From Thermotogaceae bacterium (GTDB lineage: Bacteria; Thermotogota; Thermotogae; Thermotogales; Thermotogaceae), in the NCBI GenBank assembly GCA_027038385.1, contig JALVXE010000141.1, positions 1 to 9,041 on the forward strand: 9,041 nt of DNA, written 5' to 3'. Position 1 is the first letter of the stretch; each line of letters opens with the position of its first letter. The notes below the pieces were generated by a model that was not told where the DNA came from, ran no database searches, and worked only from the letters and a program-made list of their open reading frames with translations. Made by a program: the position numbers and the translations under genes. Below, piece by piece: positions 1-6,184 of this stretch.

Positions 1-703
1 TCCACTTACCGTCTCTGGCTATTCGGATGGCTATCTTCTCGCCGTCTGGAGTGACGAACTCAGATCTGTACAGGTAATTCTGAACGATGTCCGCACCGAA
101 CTTTCCAGAGTTTGCATACGTGGTCTTGTCATCAGGATCGTAGAACTTCCTATAGATTTTCCCGTTGATAACCAGGTATCTTGGATCGTCTTTTGGAAAA
201 ACCTTGAACGGGATTTTTTCCAGTTTGCCCCTTCTGAGTAGAACCTCTCTGCCCCTCTTGACGATGGGCTTTGGAGGAAAGGCTATGAATTTTTCGTTTC
301 CTTTTTCAAAGAGTATCACAAAGTATCTAGCACTCGACGTGTAGACGGAATAGTTCCAAGATGGAGTGGATTCCGTGGTGTATATGTAGTTCGGATCGTA
401 TATCAACCGCTCTATAGCTTCTTGCCTCGTCATGACGTGGCCTGTACCGTAGTTAGTAAAGGCGGTCTTCACGGTGAAGTATATTGGGTATATGACGAGT
501 ATGAATAAAAGGACAAGTGCGGGAATTGTGTACCTGTAGGGATAGCCTTTGGGACTAAGAACAAGGTAGTCCAATATCAAAAGGAGGATAAGGATCGTCA
601 CACCAAGACCTGTGAGCATACCGGAAACGATGAGGTATATGCCCATCCAGCTGATGAATGCGTTGATGATCGACAAAACCGATATTTTCACAACCTTCAG
701 CAC
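1..703 (-). CDS. malF: MalF-type maltose/maltodextrin ABC transporter permease (5' part, cut by window edge)
   Basis: This is the N-terminal 234 residues of an inner-membrane permease that forms the sugar channel with MalG and is powered by a MalK-type ATPase. I read it by translating the minus strand. Three hydrophobic segments lie at about residues 7-28, 31-49 and 59-77. The third ends in YPIYFTVKTAFTNYGTGH, a sequence typical of MalF just before the large extracytoplasmic loop. The remaining visible residues (about 84-234) are hydrophilic and belong to that loop, which is enlarged in MalF. The GTG start at 703 is chosen because GGAGGG lies 5 nt upstream and no start lies further upstream in frame before the promoter-like region. 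No binding-protein gene (malE) precedes it: the gene upstream is divergent. The family assignment is firm, but maltose specificity is inferred from similarity only. Confidence 0.85.
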   Translation of the reverse strand, partial: MLKVVKISVLSIINAFISWMGIYLIVSGMLTGLGVTILILLLILDYLVLSPKGYPYRYTIPALVLLFILVIYPIYFTVKTAFTNYGTGHVMTRQEAIERLIYDPNYIYTTESTPSWNYSVYTSSARYFVILFEKGNEKFIAFPPKPIVKRGREVLLRRGKLEKIPFKVFPKDDPRYLVINGKIYRKFYDPDDKTTYANSGKFGADIVQNYLYRSEFVTPDGEKIAIRIARDGKW

Positions 704-721
704 CGAATCCCTCCAATCCCG

Positions 722-746
722 ATTATATAGAACCTGGTGCTTCTTT
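722..746 (-). promoter_or_regulatory. Putative promoter of the malF operon
   Basis: On the minus strand, TATATAAT (722-729) is a good -10 element and lies just upstream of the malF Shine-Dalgarno site. A weak -35 candidate, TTTTCA, lies at about 741-746 with a 16-18 nt spacer. The start of transcription would fall at about 715, leaving a very short leader. The segment between malF and the divergent lipoprotein gene is only 82 nt, so the promoters of both genes must be packed here. I could not find a convincing promoter for the plus-strand gene. Confidence 0.4.
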
Positions 747-770
747 GAAAAGTCTAAATTAAAAACGTTA

Positions 771-778
771 GGGGGGTG
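771..778 (+). promoter_or_regulatory. Ribosome binding site deciding the lipoprotein start
   Basis: GGGGGGTG pairs with the 3' end of 16S rRNA as AGGAGGTG would, using one G-U wobble. It lies 7 nt before the GTG at 786 and rules in favour of that start. Confidence 0.65.
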
Positions 779-785
779 CTTACAG

Positions 786-2138
786 GTGAAAAGGTTATTA
801 CCTGTGTTGCTCGTATTCTTGATCCTTTTTCTCGTATCCTGCGAGGGTCGGTTAACTCAAAGTGGTGGATCGGAAACACCAGAATCGTCATCGACGTCTG
901 GATCAACTTCTACAAGCTCTGGCGTATCAGCTACAAATAAGCCCACGATTTTGAACTGGTCGACTCCCGTATTTTTAGCTCCAGCTGGAAGTTTTGGAAG
1001 GGCCTACAAATTGGATGACGAGCATTTGGTGTACGGAGTTTGGGAAAATTCGGAGAGCTCTTCTACGCTTTACCTTAAAGTTTTCTCGTTGCCCGATGGA
1101 ACGGTCGTGAAAGAGTACGAGGTCTACTCTGCTCCAAAGATGGAGGGGTATCTCTCTCCATTCATAAAGGAAGTCGGCGGGGTTGATGAAGATCACGTCT
1201 GGGTGGTCTATTCTGTAGATGGAGATGCTTATAACAGCACTAATTACCTTTACTATAGAACACCAGCGGGTGTAAAAAAGTTGGATCTCACAAACGAATG
1301 TGGTGTTAAAGGCTCTCTTTCTTTGTCTGATAGCCGGAACTACGGCGATGTTCTCTATTTGCCGGATTCAAATCCAGACGAGATGGGAAAAACTTGCGTT
1401 ATAACTTTCAGTGACAATTCGGTAACTATCAATAAGGCCGATACAGACGGAGCGTTCATGTACCTGGTTAAAACCGGCGGCCCGCTCGATTTCGTGGAGT
1501 TTGATCACAAAAGTCGTTTGGTGAAAGTCGTAAATGGTGCCACGGTAAATTCCATCTACATAGAAAACGGGGCTTTCGACAACATGGAAATGGGAGAAGA
1601 TGGTTATATCTACGCGTCCAAGGGAGAAGTAACGGAAGAATACGTTCTCAAAATTGACCCGAATACTTTAAGCATTGCTTCTGGATTGGTTCATGAGAGT
1701 GATGCCAACATGGCACATGAATATGTGATACCTTATTCGGATAAAATCCTATTTATCTTCTCCAAATTGGATAACTGGATGCAAAGCACCTACAAAACTT
1801 GGTATGCGATTCTTGATGAAGATCTGAGAGTTGTTAAAGAGGCAACGCGCATGCCGTACACTTCGGAATATGGTTACATCTCCATCGCTCCAGCGGGATA
1901 CGGCGTTGACTCTGAAGGAAGACTATGGACGCTCGCAAAGTCAGAATTCGATGACAGAGATGACAGTCCTATCGTCGTCTTTGATAAAGACGGGAATTTA
2001 GTCGCAACTTCCGGATCCGCTCGCTCTGTTAGTGGAGATAAGCTGTTCTTTAATGTCTTCAAAGATAAGGGGGTATTGATATACAACTCCTCGTCGGATG
2101 GGAACTACTACCTCATCGAGTATTCAATGAAAGAGTGA
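786..2138 (+). CDS. Secreted lipoprotein, probable beta-propeller, function unknown
   Basis: The protein has 450 residues. A lipoprotein signal peptide is clear: MKR, a hydrophobic stretch at residues 4-17, and the lipobox LVSC with the lipidated cysteine at residue 19. A low-complexity Ser/Thr/Gly linker follows at about 22-52, as is common for surface-tethered proteins. The rest is beta-rich, with repeated acidic-Gly-aromatic units such as VDEDHVWVVYS (133-143), GEDGYIYASKG (270-280) and VDSEGRLWTLA (374-384) followed by VFDKDGNL (398-405). This is the pattern of propeller blades of the NHL or ligand-binding-sensor type, and is inferred by eye. The GTG start at 786 is preferred over an ATG at 612 because GGGGGGTG lies 7 nt upstream, the signal peptide begins exactly there, and the longer form would run antisense through malF. 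The gene is divergent from malF and converges on the ATPase gene. I do not recognise a specific family or ligand. Confidence 0.8.
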   Translation: MKRLLPVLLVFLILFLVSCEGRLTQSGGSETPESSSTSGSTSTSSGVSATNKPTILNWSTPVFLAPAGSFGRAYKLDDEHLVYGVWENSESSSTLYLKVFSLPDGTVVKEYEVYSAPKMEGYLSPFIKEVGGVDEDHVWVVYSVDGDAYNSTNYLYYRTPAGVKKLDLTNECGVKGSLSLSDSRNYGDVLYLPDSNPDEMGKTCVITFSDNSVTINKADTDGAFMYLVKTGGPLDFVEFDHKSRLVKVVNGATVNSIYIENGAFDNMEMGEDGYIYASKGEVTEEYVLKIDPNTLSIASGLVHESDANMAHEYVIPYSDKILFIFSKLDNWMQSTYKTWYAILDEDLRVVKEATRMPYTSEYGYISIAPAGYGVDSEGRLWTLAKSEFDDRDDSPIVVFDKDGNLVATSGSARSVSGDKLFFNVFKDKGVLIYNSSSDGNYYLIEYSMKE

Positions 2139-2139
2139 A

Positions 2140-2167
2140 AAAACCGTCCCCTATTGGGGACGGTTTT
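2140..2167. terminator. Bidirectional intrinsic terminator
   Basis: A perfect 12-bp inverted repeat, AAAACCGTCCCC / GGGGACGGTTTT, encloses a 4-nt loop (TATT). It starts 2 nt after the lipoprotein stop codon. The last base of the right arm is also the last base of the minus-strand ATPase stop codon (TGA, 2169-2167). The minus-strand transcript has six T residues after the G+C stem and the plus-strand transcript has four. It therefore serves both convergent genes, and probably works better for the ATPase operon. Confidence 0.9.
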
Positions 2168-3270
2168 CATATTATCGCTTTCTCCGTCTCCGGATCAAAG
2201 ACGTGCATCGCCTCCATGTCGAAGACGAGGTCTATTTTCTGTCCTTCTTGAGCTCTTGTCTTTGGATCGACCTTTGCGGTTATCATATCTTCTCCTATCT
2301 TGACGTGAAGAATCGTCTCGCTTCCGAGAGGCTCGACGACATCCACGAGGCCTTCGACCGTGTTCTCCTCCTTCGGTGCGAACGCGAACATCTTGTCGTA
2401 GACATTCTCAGGCCTTATTCCGAACATCACATCTTTATCTATCCACTCCGAAAGGGTATCCTCAAAGTCTTTCGGAACCTTGACCTTAAACCCGGAAGTC
2501 TGAACCCAAAGTCCTCCTTCTCCTCTGGCGATCTTCGCCTTCACGAAGTTCATCGGAGGTGAGCCTATGAATCCTGCGACGAATATGTTCGCCGGTTTGT
2601 TGTATATGGTGTGCGGATCGCCTATTTGCTGTATCCTTCCATCTCTCATGACTACTATCTTGTTCGCCATAGTCATAGCTTCCACCTGGTCATGCGTAAC
2701 GTATACGATCGTAGCCTCGAGTCTCTGGTGGAGCTTCTTGAGTTCTGCCCTCATCTGAACCCTGAGCTTTGCGTCCAAATTCGACAGAGGTTCGTCGAAC
2801 AAGAAGACCTTTGGATCCCTGACTATCGCCCTTCCAACTGCAACCCTCTGCCTCTGACCTCCTGAGAGCTGCCTTGGTTTTCTATCAAGGAGATGCTCGA
2901 TTCCCAGTATTTTGGCGGCTTCTTTGACCCTTCTGTCTATTTCATCTTTCGGAAACTTCCTGAGTCTCAATCCAAAGGCCATGTTTTCGTAAACCGTCAT
3001 GTGTGGATAAAGCGCATAGTTCTGAAAGACCATCGCTATGTCTCTATCCTTTGGTTCAACATCGTTGACAACTTTACCATCTATGTAGATTTTTCCCCTG
3101 GTTATCTCCTCCAGTCCCGCTATCATCCTGAGAGTCGTTGTCTTACCACAACCAGAAGGTCCAAGGAGCACCACAAATGACTTGTCTTCAACCGTCAGAT
3201 TTGCGTCTTTAACCGCTTCGACTTTGTTGTCGTATATCTTCCACACATGCTCCAGCCTAACTTCAGCCAT
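2167..3270 (-). CDS. ugpC: Sugar ABC transporter ATP-binding subunit, MalK/UgpC/MsmX family
   Basis: This cytoplasmic ATPase energises carbohydrate importers of the CUT1 type. With the ATG start at 3270 it has 367 residues, normal for the family. Visible motifs are Walker A GPSGCGKT (37-44), the Q-loop glutamine (83), the signature LSGGQ (135-139), Walker B VFLFDEP (155-161) and the H-loop VTHD with His193. A C-terminal MOP/TOBE regulatory domain of about 130 residues follows and includes FGIRPENV. The ATG at 3270 is chosen over an in-frame GTG at 3276 because AGGAGGTG ends 5 nt before it and would overlap the GTG. The gene lies 2 nt downstream of the antitoxin-like gene and is surely cotranscribed with it. 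In Gram-positives such ATPases serve several transporters. Here it is separated from malF by an opposing gene and its own terminator, which fits a shared, stand-alone ATPase. The exact symbol (ugpC, malK or msmX) is uncertain. Confidence 0.93.
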   Translation of the reverse strand: MAEVRLEHVWKIYDNKVEAVKDANLTVEDKSFVVLLGPSGCGKTTTLRMIAGLEEITRGKIYIDGKVVNDVEPKDRDIAMVFQNYALYPHMTVYENMAFGLRLRKFPKDEIDRRVKEAAKILGIEHLLDRKPRQLSGGQRQRVAVGRAIVRDPKVFLFDEPLSNLDAKLRVQMRAELKKLHQRLEATIVYVTHDQVEAMTMANKIVVMRDGRIQQIGDPHTIYNKPANIFVAGFIGSPPMNFVKAKIARGEGGLWVQTSGFKVKVPKDFEDTLSEWIDKDVMFGIRPENVYDKMFAFAPKEENTVEGLVDVVEPLGSETILHVKIGEDMITAKVDPKTRAQEGQKIDLVFDMEAMHVFDPETEKAII

Positions 3271-3272
3271 CT

Positions 3273-3527
3273 TCACACCTCCTCATTTTCATCAAAATCG
3301 ATCTGTACATTCTTCACGGAAGGATCACCTATGTCCAGAAGGTAGATGTCCCTGATTTCATCGATAAACTTCATTAACCTCGCGTATTTCTCGTAGTTTA
3401 TGATAGCCACGACTGGGACACCGTTTTTCGTAACTATTATGTCCCGAATTTTGCTTTCCTCCACCACTTTTGAAAATTTCGCCTTGGCATCTGCGAGACT
3501 TTTAAAAATAATGCTTTCTATCTTCAC
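3273..3527 (-). CDS. Phd/YefM-family antitoxin-like protein, no toxin partner visible
   Basis: This 84-residue protein has the fold signature of type II antitoxins of the Phd/YefM family. The DNA-binding N-terminal half reads SLADAKAKFSKVVEES (10-25), then DIIVTKNGVPVVAIINYEKY (29-48), matching the family pattern of an AKA.F..L/V segment followed by I.VTKNG.PVAV.....Y. The acidic C-terminal tail (DFDENEEV) is the part that would neutralise a toxin. The GTG at 3527 is chosen because AGGAGG lies 6 nt upstream; an ATG at 3587 would start inside the promoter. The stop codon lies 2 nt before the ATPase start, and its last codons contain the ATPase ribosome binding site. No RelE, Doc, PIN or other toxin gene is adjacent: upstream is a divergent arsenate reductase gene. 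It may act only as an autoregulatory DNA-binding protein for the operon, or pair with a toxin encoded elsewhere. Confidence 0.82.
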   Translation of the reverse strand: MKIESIIFKSLADAKAKFSKVVEESKIRDIIVTKNGVPVVAIINYEKYARLMKFIDEIRDIYLLDIGDPSVKNVQIDFDENEEV

Positions 3528-3538
3528 GTCGATCCTCC

Positions 3539-3556
3539 TGACCAAAATTCTGGTCA
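3539..3556. promoter_or_regulatory. Candidate operator: 18-nt near-palindrome in the phd-ATPase leader
   Basis: TGACCAAAATTCTGGTCA has perfect 6-nt outer arms (TGACCA/TGGTCA) and only one mismatched pair in the centre. It covers the predicted transcription start of the minus-strand operon and ends just before the antitoxin ribosome binding site. Phd/YefM antitoxins are known to repress their own promoters by binding palindromes, so this is a natural candidate site. That binding is inference. Confidence 0.5.
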
Positions 3557-3558
3557 CT

Positions 3559-3587
3559 ATGATATCACTTTGCGATGAAATATCCAA
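3559..3587 (-). promoter_or_regulatory. Promoter of the phd-ATPase operon
   Basis: On the minus strand, TTGGAT (3587-3582) and TATCAT (3564-3559) are separated by exactly 17 nt. The -10 matches consensus at five of six positions and the -35 at three. Transcription would start at about 3552, inside the palindrome at 3539-3556. Confidence 0.55.
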
Positions 3588-3638
3588 ATTTTCGATAGAT
3601 GTTAAAATTCAAATTGAAAAAACGTGGGAAGGTGATCT

Positions 3639-4013
3639 GTGTTGAAAAAGAAAAGAGTGTTGTTTATATGTACTCATAACTCTGCAAGATCTCAGATGGC
3701 AGAAGGACTTCTTAGAGCGATGTACAGGGATAAGTATGAAGTATTCAGCGCGGGTACTCATCCGACCTTCGTAAATCCATATGCAATAAAAGCCATGGAA
3801 GAGATAGGAATAGATATCTCGAGTCATTACTCAAAAAGCGTAAACGAATTTCTCGATATGGAAATAGACTACGTGGTGACCGTATGTGATAGCGCAAAAG
3901 AAGAATGTCCTTATTTCCCCGGCGGGAAATATTATGTTCACAGAAGTTTTGAAGATCCGTCAGCCGTAACGGGTAGCTCTGAAGAAAAGCTAAATGCCTT
4001 TAGAAAGAGATAA
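3639..4013 (+). CDS. arsC: Thioredoxin-coupled arsenate reductase (LMW phosphatase fold), C-terminus truncated by a frame disruption
   Basis: The 124-residue product belongs to the ArsC family of low-molecular-weight phosphatase fold, which reduces arsenate to arsenite using a relay of three cysteines. The P-loop is CTHNSARSQ with nucleophile Cys11. The relay cysteines Cys83 and Cys90 lie in VTVCDSAKEECPYFPGG, in the spacing known from the S. aureus and B. subtilis enzymes (10/82/89), and the Asp-Pro pair follows at 107-108. The frame ends at AFRKR, where the family continues with an Arg-Val-Arg-Asp-Glu-Ile helix of about 20 more residues. That helix is present in another frame at 4007-4078. 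The start is GTG 3639, or TTG 3642 next to it; AAGGTGAT upstream fits either. All catalytic residues are intact, so the truncated protein might still work, but the gene may equally be decaying. No arsR or arsenite pump gene is nearby. A role as a tyrosine phosphatase is less likely given the cysteine triad. Confidence 0.85.
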   Translation: MLKKKRVLFICTHNSARSQMAEGLLRAMYRDKYEVFSAGTHPTFVNPYAIKAMEEIGIDISSHYSKSVNEFLDMEIDYVVTVCDSAKEECPYFPGGKYYVHRSFEDPSAVTGSSEEKLNAFRKR

Positions 4014-4078
4014 GAGAGTGGATAAGGGAATTTTTCGAAAATATAGAAGATATAGATCATAAATTCTCCGTAACTTAA
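4007..4078 (+). pseudogene. arsC: Out-of-frame remnant of the arsC C-terminal helix
   Basis: In the -1 frame relative to arsC, this stretch reads EIREWIREFFENIEDIDHK and ends at TAA 4076-4078. This is the charged C-terminal helix expected after the AFRK of arsC (family pattern: FxRVRDEI followed by an amphipathic helix). Compared with the B. subtilis enzyme, three residues (Val-Arg-Asp) plus the frame are missing, which fits a deletion of about 10 nt in the AGA-rich run at 4002-4018. A programmed -1 slip on the A-AAG at 4004-4007 is a less likely explanation, since the missing residues would still be absent. Confidence 0.65.
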
Positions 4079-4112
4079 ACCTGTGTGGGATAATCATATC
4101 GAGGTGATACAT

Positions 4113-5798
4113 ATGAAAAGACTTCCAATAGGCGTGAGCAACTTCGAAGAAATGATAAACGATAATTATTACTATGTAGATAAAACTCCATTGATCATGG
4201 ATGTACACGAATTATCAGGAAAGATAAAACTCATCACGCGCCCAAGAAGATTCGGAAAAACACTCAACATGGACATGATAAGAGAATTCTATTCAATAGA
4301 TGGGAAAGATCTATTTGGTGGCTTGAGGATAATGGATGAGAAAGAATTCGTCAAAGAGCATTATCATAAGTATCCCGTTGTGTTCGTATCGTTTAAAGAC
4401 GTCAAGAAAACAAACTGGGAAGAAGCGAAGATCTCTATAGAAACACTACTTGAAGATTTGGCTATGGATGTGTTTTTAAGCATGAAAGACATAACTGACG
4501 AAAAGATCAACGTGCTCAAACAGGAATACTTAAAGAAAAATGCAAAGATATACGACAGAACATTGAGAGTCCTGACAGAAGCTCTATATAGACATCACAA
4601 AAAGAAAGTCATCCTTTTAATAGACGAATACGACGTTCCAATAGAAGCAGCTTATACGTATCAGCATAGAGACGCAGATTACTACGAAAACATGGTTGCT
4701 TTCATGAGAGACCTTCTAACAGCAGCACTTAAAGATAACCCATACCTTGAATTTGCCATCCTGACAGGTGTTTACAGAGTAGCTAAAGAGTCCATTTTCT
4801 CTGGCCTTAACAACCTTCAGGAATACACTATCTTCTCTCCCTATATGCAAACTCATTTCGGTTTCACTGAAGATGAAGTCTTCGATATGCTCAAATATTA
4901 TGGACTGGAAAGTGACATCAACGCCGTTAGAGACTGGTACAACGGCTACGTATTCGGTGGCGTTGAAGGCATCTACAACCCATGGAGCGTTATCAAATAC
5001 ATCCATGAAAGGATCGGTGGTGTGAGCATAGAGAATGCTCTCCAGCCATACTGGATAAATACATCAAGTAATGACCTGATCATAAAACAGATAGAAACCA
5101 ATCCATTCCTTCAGGAAGACCTTGATAAGCTTTTGTCAAAAGAAGAACTTATTGTCCCGATAGATCCTTTTCTTTCCCTTAGAGAGATAGATCAGCTTCC
5201 CTCTGGTGTGTGGACTCTCCTTGCAAATGCAGGGTATTTAAACGCTGTTCAGATGTCCAGAAGTGAATATAGTGTTTCTATCCCAAACAAAGAGATAGAA
5301 GAGTTCTATAAAAAGTCTGTAGCTAACTGGATAGAAGGAAAGACAAAGGTTATGATGTATAGCTTCATAAGAGCGCTAAGAGATGCTATGAAAGGAAATG
5401 TGGATAAATTCATCGAGATACTTAAAAGGTACCTGTCAAGCTCTTTGAGTTATTTCGATATCGGATATGATGATGCAGAAAGAGTATACAAAGCCTTTGT
5501 CCTTGGTATGCTCTCACTTGGAACGAATGGATACATAGTAGAGACTGAGAGTGAATCTGGATATGGAAGGGTAGATGTTGCTATCTATCCGAAAGATAGA
5601 AGATATGGAGAGTACGCTCTGGTGATGGAGCTAAAGAGAGCGGATAAGGAAGATGAGATAGAAAGAGCGGCAAAAGAAGCAATCGATCAGATAGAAAAGA
5701 AAGGATACAGAGAGAAGTACGAAAGGCTCGGGTATAAGGTGATCCCCATAGGAATCGCTTTTTATGGAAAGAGAGTCTGCGTACAAACCCATATATAG
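4113..5798 (+). CDS. AAA-ATPase-like protein with C-terminal PD-(D/E)XK nuclease-like domain (DUF1703 type)
   Basis: The 561-residue protein matches the architecture of the AAA-ATPase_like plus PDDEXK_9 families, which are abundant in anaerobes and have no settled function. The N-terminus FEEMINDNYYYVDKT (11-25) and the P-loop variant RPRRFGKT (43-50) are hallmarks. Walker B is VILLIDEYD (166-174). A sensor-like segment LTGVYRVAKESIFSGLNN lies at 218-235, and a conserved WYNGYVFG...YNPWSV block at 275-293. The C-terminal nuclease-like core has Glu480, Asp488 (GRVDVAIYP), the ELK motif at 506-508 and a following AIDQI helix with Gln526. The full active-site set therefore looks intact. The ATG at 4113 has GAGGTGAT 5 nt upstream. 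The gene lies 34 nt after the broken arsC remnant and could be read from the same promoter. Proposed roles for the family (mobile-element or defence-linked) are unproven. Confidence 0.87.
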   Translation: MKRLPIGVSNFEEMINDNYYYVDKTPLIMDVHELSGKIKLITRPRRFGKTLNMDMIREFYSIDGKDLFGGLRIMDEKEFVKEHYHKYPVVFVSFKDVKKTNWEEAKISIETLLEDLAMDVFLSMKDITDEKINVLKQEYLKKNAKIYDRTLRVLTEALYRHHKKKVILLIDEYDVPIEAAYTYQHRDADYYENMVAFMRDLLTAALKDNPYLEFAILTGVYRVAKESIFSGLNNLQEYTIFSPYMQTHFGFTEDEVFDMLKYYGLESDINAVRDWYNGYVFGGVEGIYNPWSVIKYIHERIGGVSIENALQPYWINTSSNDLIIKQIETNPFLQEDLDKLLSKEELIVPIDPFLSLREIDQLPSGVWTLLANAGYLNAVQMSRSEYSVSIPNKEIEEFYKKSVANWIEGKTKVMMYSFIRALRDAMKGNVDKFIEILKRYLSSSLSYFDIGYDDAERVYKAFVLGMLSLGTNGYIVETESESGYGRVDVAIYPKDRRYGEYALVMELKRADKEDEIERAAKEAIDQIEKKGYREKYERLGYKVIPIGIAFYGKRVCVQTHI

Positions 5799-5846
5799 TG
5801 TTTTTTTCAAAAGATAACTATTTTCGATTTTGTGAAACATTTTTTT
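5799..5846 (+). terminator. Weak terminator-like hairpin after the AAA/nuclease gene
   Basis: Directly after the stop codon, CAAAA (5808-5812) pairs with TTTTG (5828-5832), and TGTTT (5799-5803) with AAACA (5835-5839). A run of seven T residues follows (5840-5846). The stem is A+T-rich and interrupted, so it would be weak in a thermophile, but the position and T-run fit an intrinsic terminator. Confidence 0.3.
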
Positions 5847-6097
5847 GCTTCAATTATTTATCATGCCTATAATTCGCATATAAAAATTTGTCATACGAAA
5901 TTTTCATGATTATATTAGTGAAATCACTTCACACATTAGACACAAGAGTATCTTTTCTTCTATCCATGCTCATTTAGAAAGTTAGTTTCACTACCCCCAA
6001 TGATACCCAAAACCCCGGAAGGTTTACCTGTGGTGTGAAATTAAGTCACAATCTTTTTGCAGTAATGTTTTCCTGGGCTTTAGCCAATTTAACAAGT

Positions 6098-6118
6098 GGG
6101 GTCTTTGACAAAGACCCC
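6098..6118. repeat. 21-nt perfect palindrome (hairpin)
   Basis: GGGGTCTTTG and CAAAGACCCC are exact reverse complements around one central A. As RNA it would form an 8-bp stem, GGGGUCUU/AAGACCCC, with a 5-nt loop, followed on the plus strand by the T-rich TGTTCTTTGTTT. It could be a terminator for the upstream AAA/nuclease gene, or a protein-binding site, since it contains the TTGACA element. Confidence 0.7.
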
Positions 6119-6135
6119 TGTTCTTTGTTTATAAT
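6105..6135 (+). promoter_or_regulatory. Promoter-like element reading into the solitary CRISPR-like repeat
   Basis: TTGACA (6105-6110) is a perfect -35. TATAAT (6130-6135) is a perfect -10 but with a 19-nt spacer; the overlapping TTTATA (6128-6133) gives 17 nt. Transcription would begin at about 6142, only about 13 nt before the repeat, as expected for a CRISPR leader. The -35 lies inside the 21-nt palindrome. Confidence 0.5.
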
Positions 6136-6154
6136 ATCCATGCGTATCTTACGG

Positions 6155-6184
6155 GTTTCAATCGAACCTTAGAGGGATGGAAGC
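6155..6184 (+). CRISPR. Solitary CRISPR-type repeat (array remnant or single-repeat locus)
   Basis: This 30-nt segment begins GTTTCAAT, has CCTTAGAGG in the middle and ends ATGGAAGC. Against the T. maritima-type repeat as I remember it (starting GTTTCAAT, centre CCTTTGAGG, ending ATGGAAAC) it has the same length and 23 of 30 positions identical, including both ends. The polarity also fits, with the promoter-like element upstream of the GTTTC end. No second copy occurs at spacer distance on either side, so there is no array, and no cas gene is in the window. It could be a leader plus the last repeat left after spacer loss, or a degenerate isolated repeat. The remembered consensus was not checked against a database. 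Confidence 0.55.

Noticed and set aside
612..785. N-terminal extension of the lipoprotein from an ATG at 612
   Set aside because: It runs antisense through the start of malF, and the signal peptide and ribosome binding site clearly belong to GTG 786.
2203..3180. Several plus-strand reading frames opposite the ATPase gene
   Set aside because: They are antisense shadows of a conserved gene, with no ribosome binding sites and no recognisable protein features.
4004..4010. Programmed -1 frameshift signal in arsC
   Set aside because: A-AAG is present, but the P-site codon would not re-pair after slipping. No clear stimulatory hairpin is seen, and three family residues would still be missing. A deletion is simpler.
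5985..6013. A second degenerate CRISPR-like repeat starting GTTTCACTAC and ending AAAAC
   Set aside because: The first 19 positions and the end resemble the remembered T. maritima repeat, but the middle does not. It is one base short and lies about 140 nt from the clear repeat, which is not one spacer away.
6065..6172. Small plus-strand reading frame of 35 codons (MFSWALANL start)
   Set aside because: It has no ribosome binding site, crosses the palindrome and promoter, and ends inside the CRISPR-like repeat.
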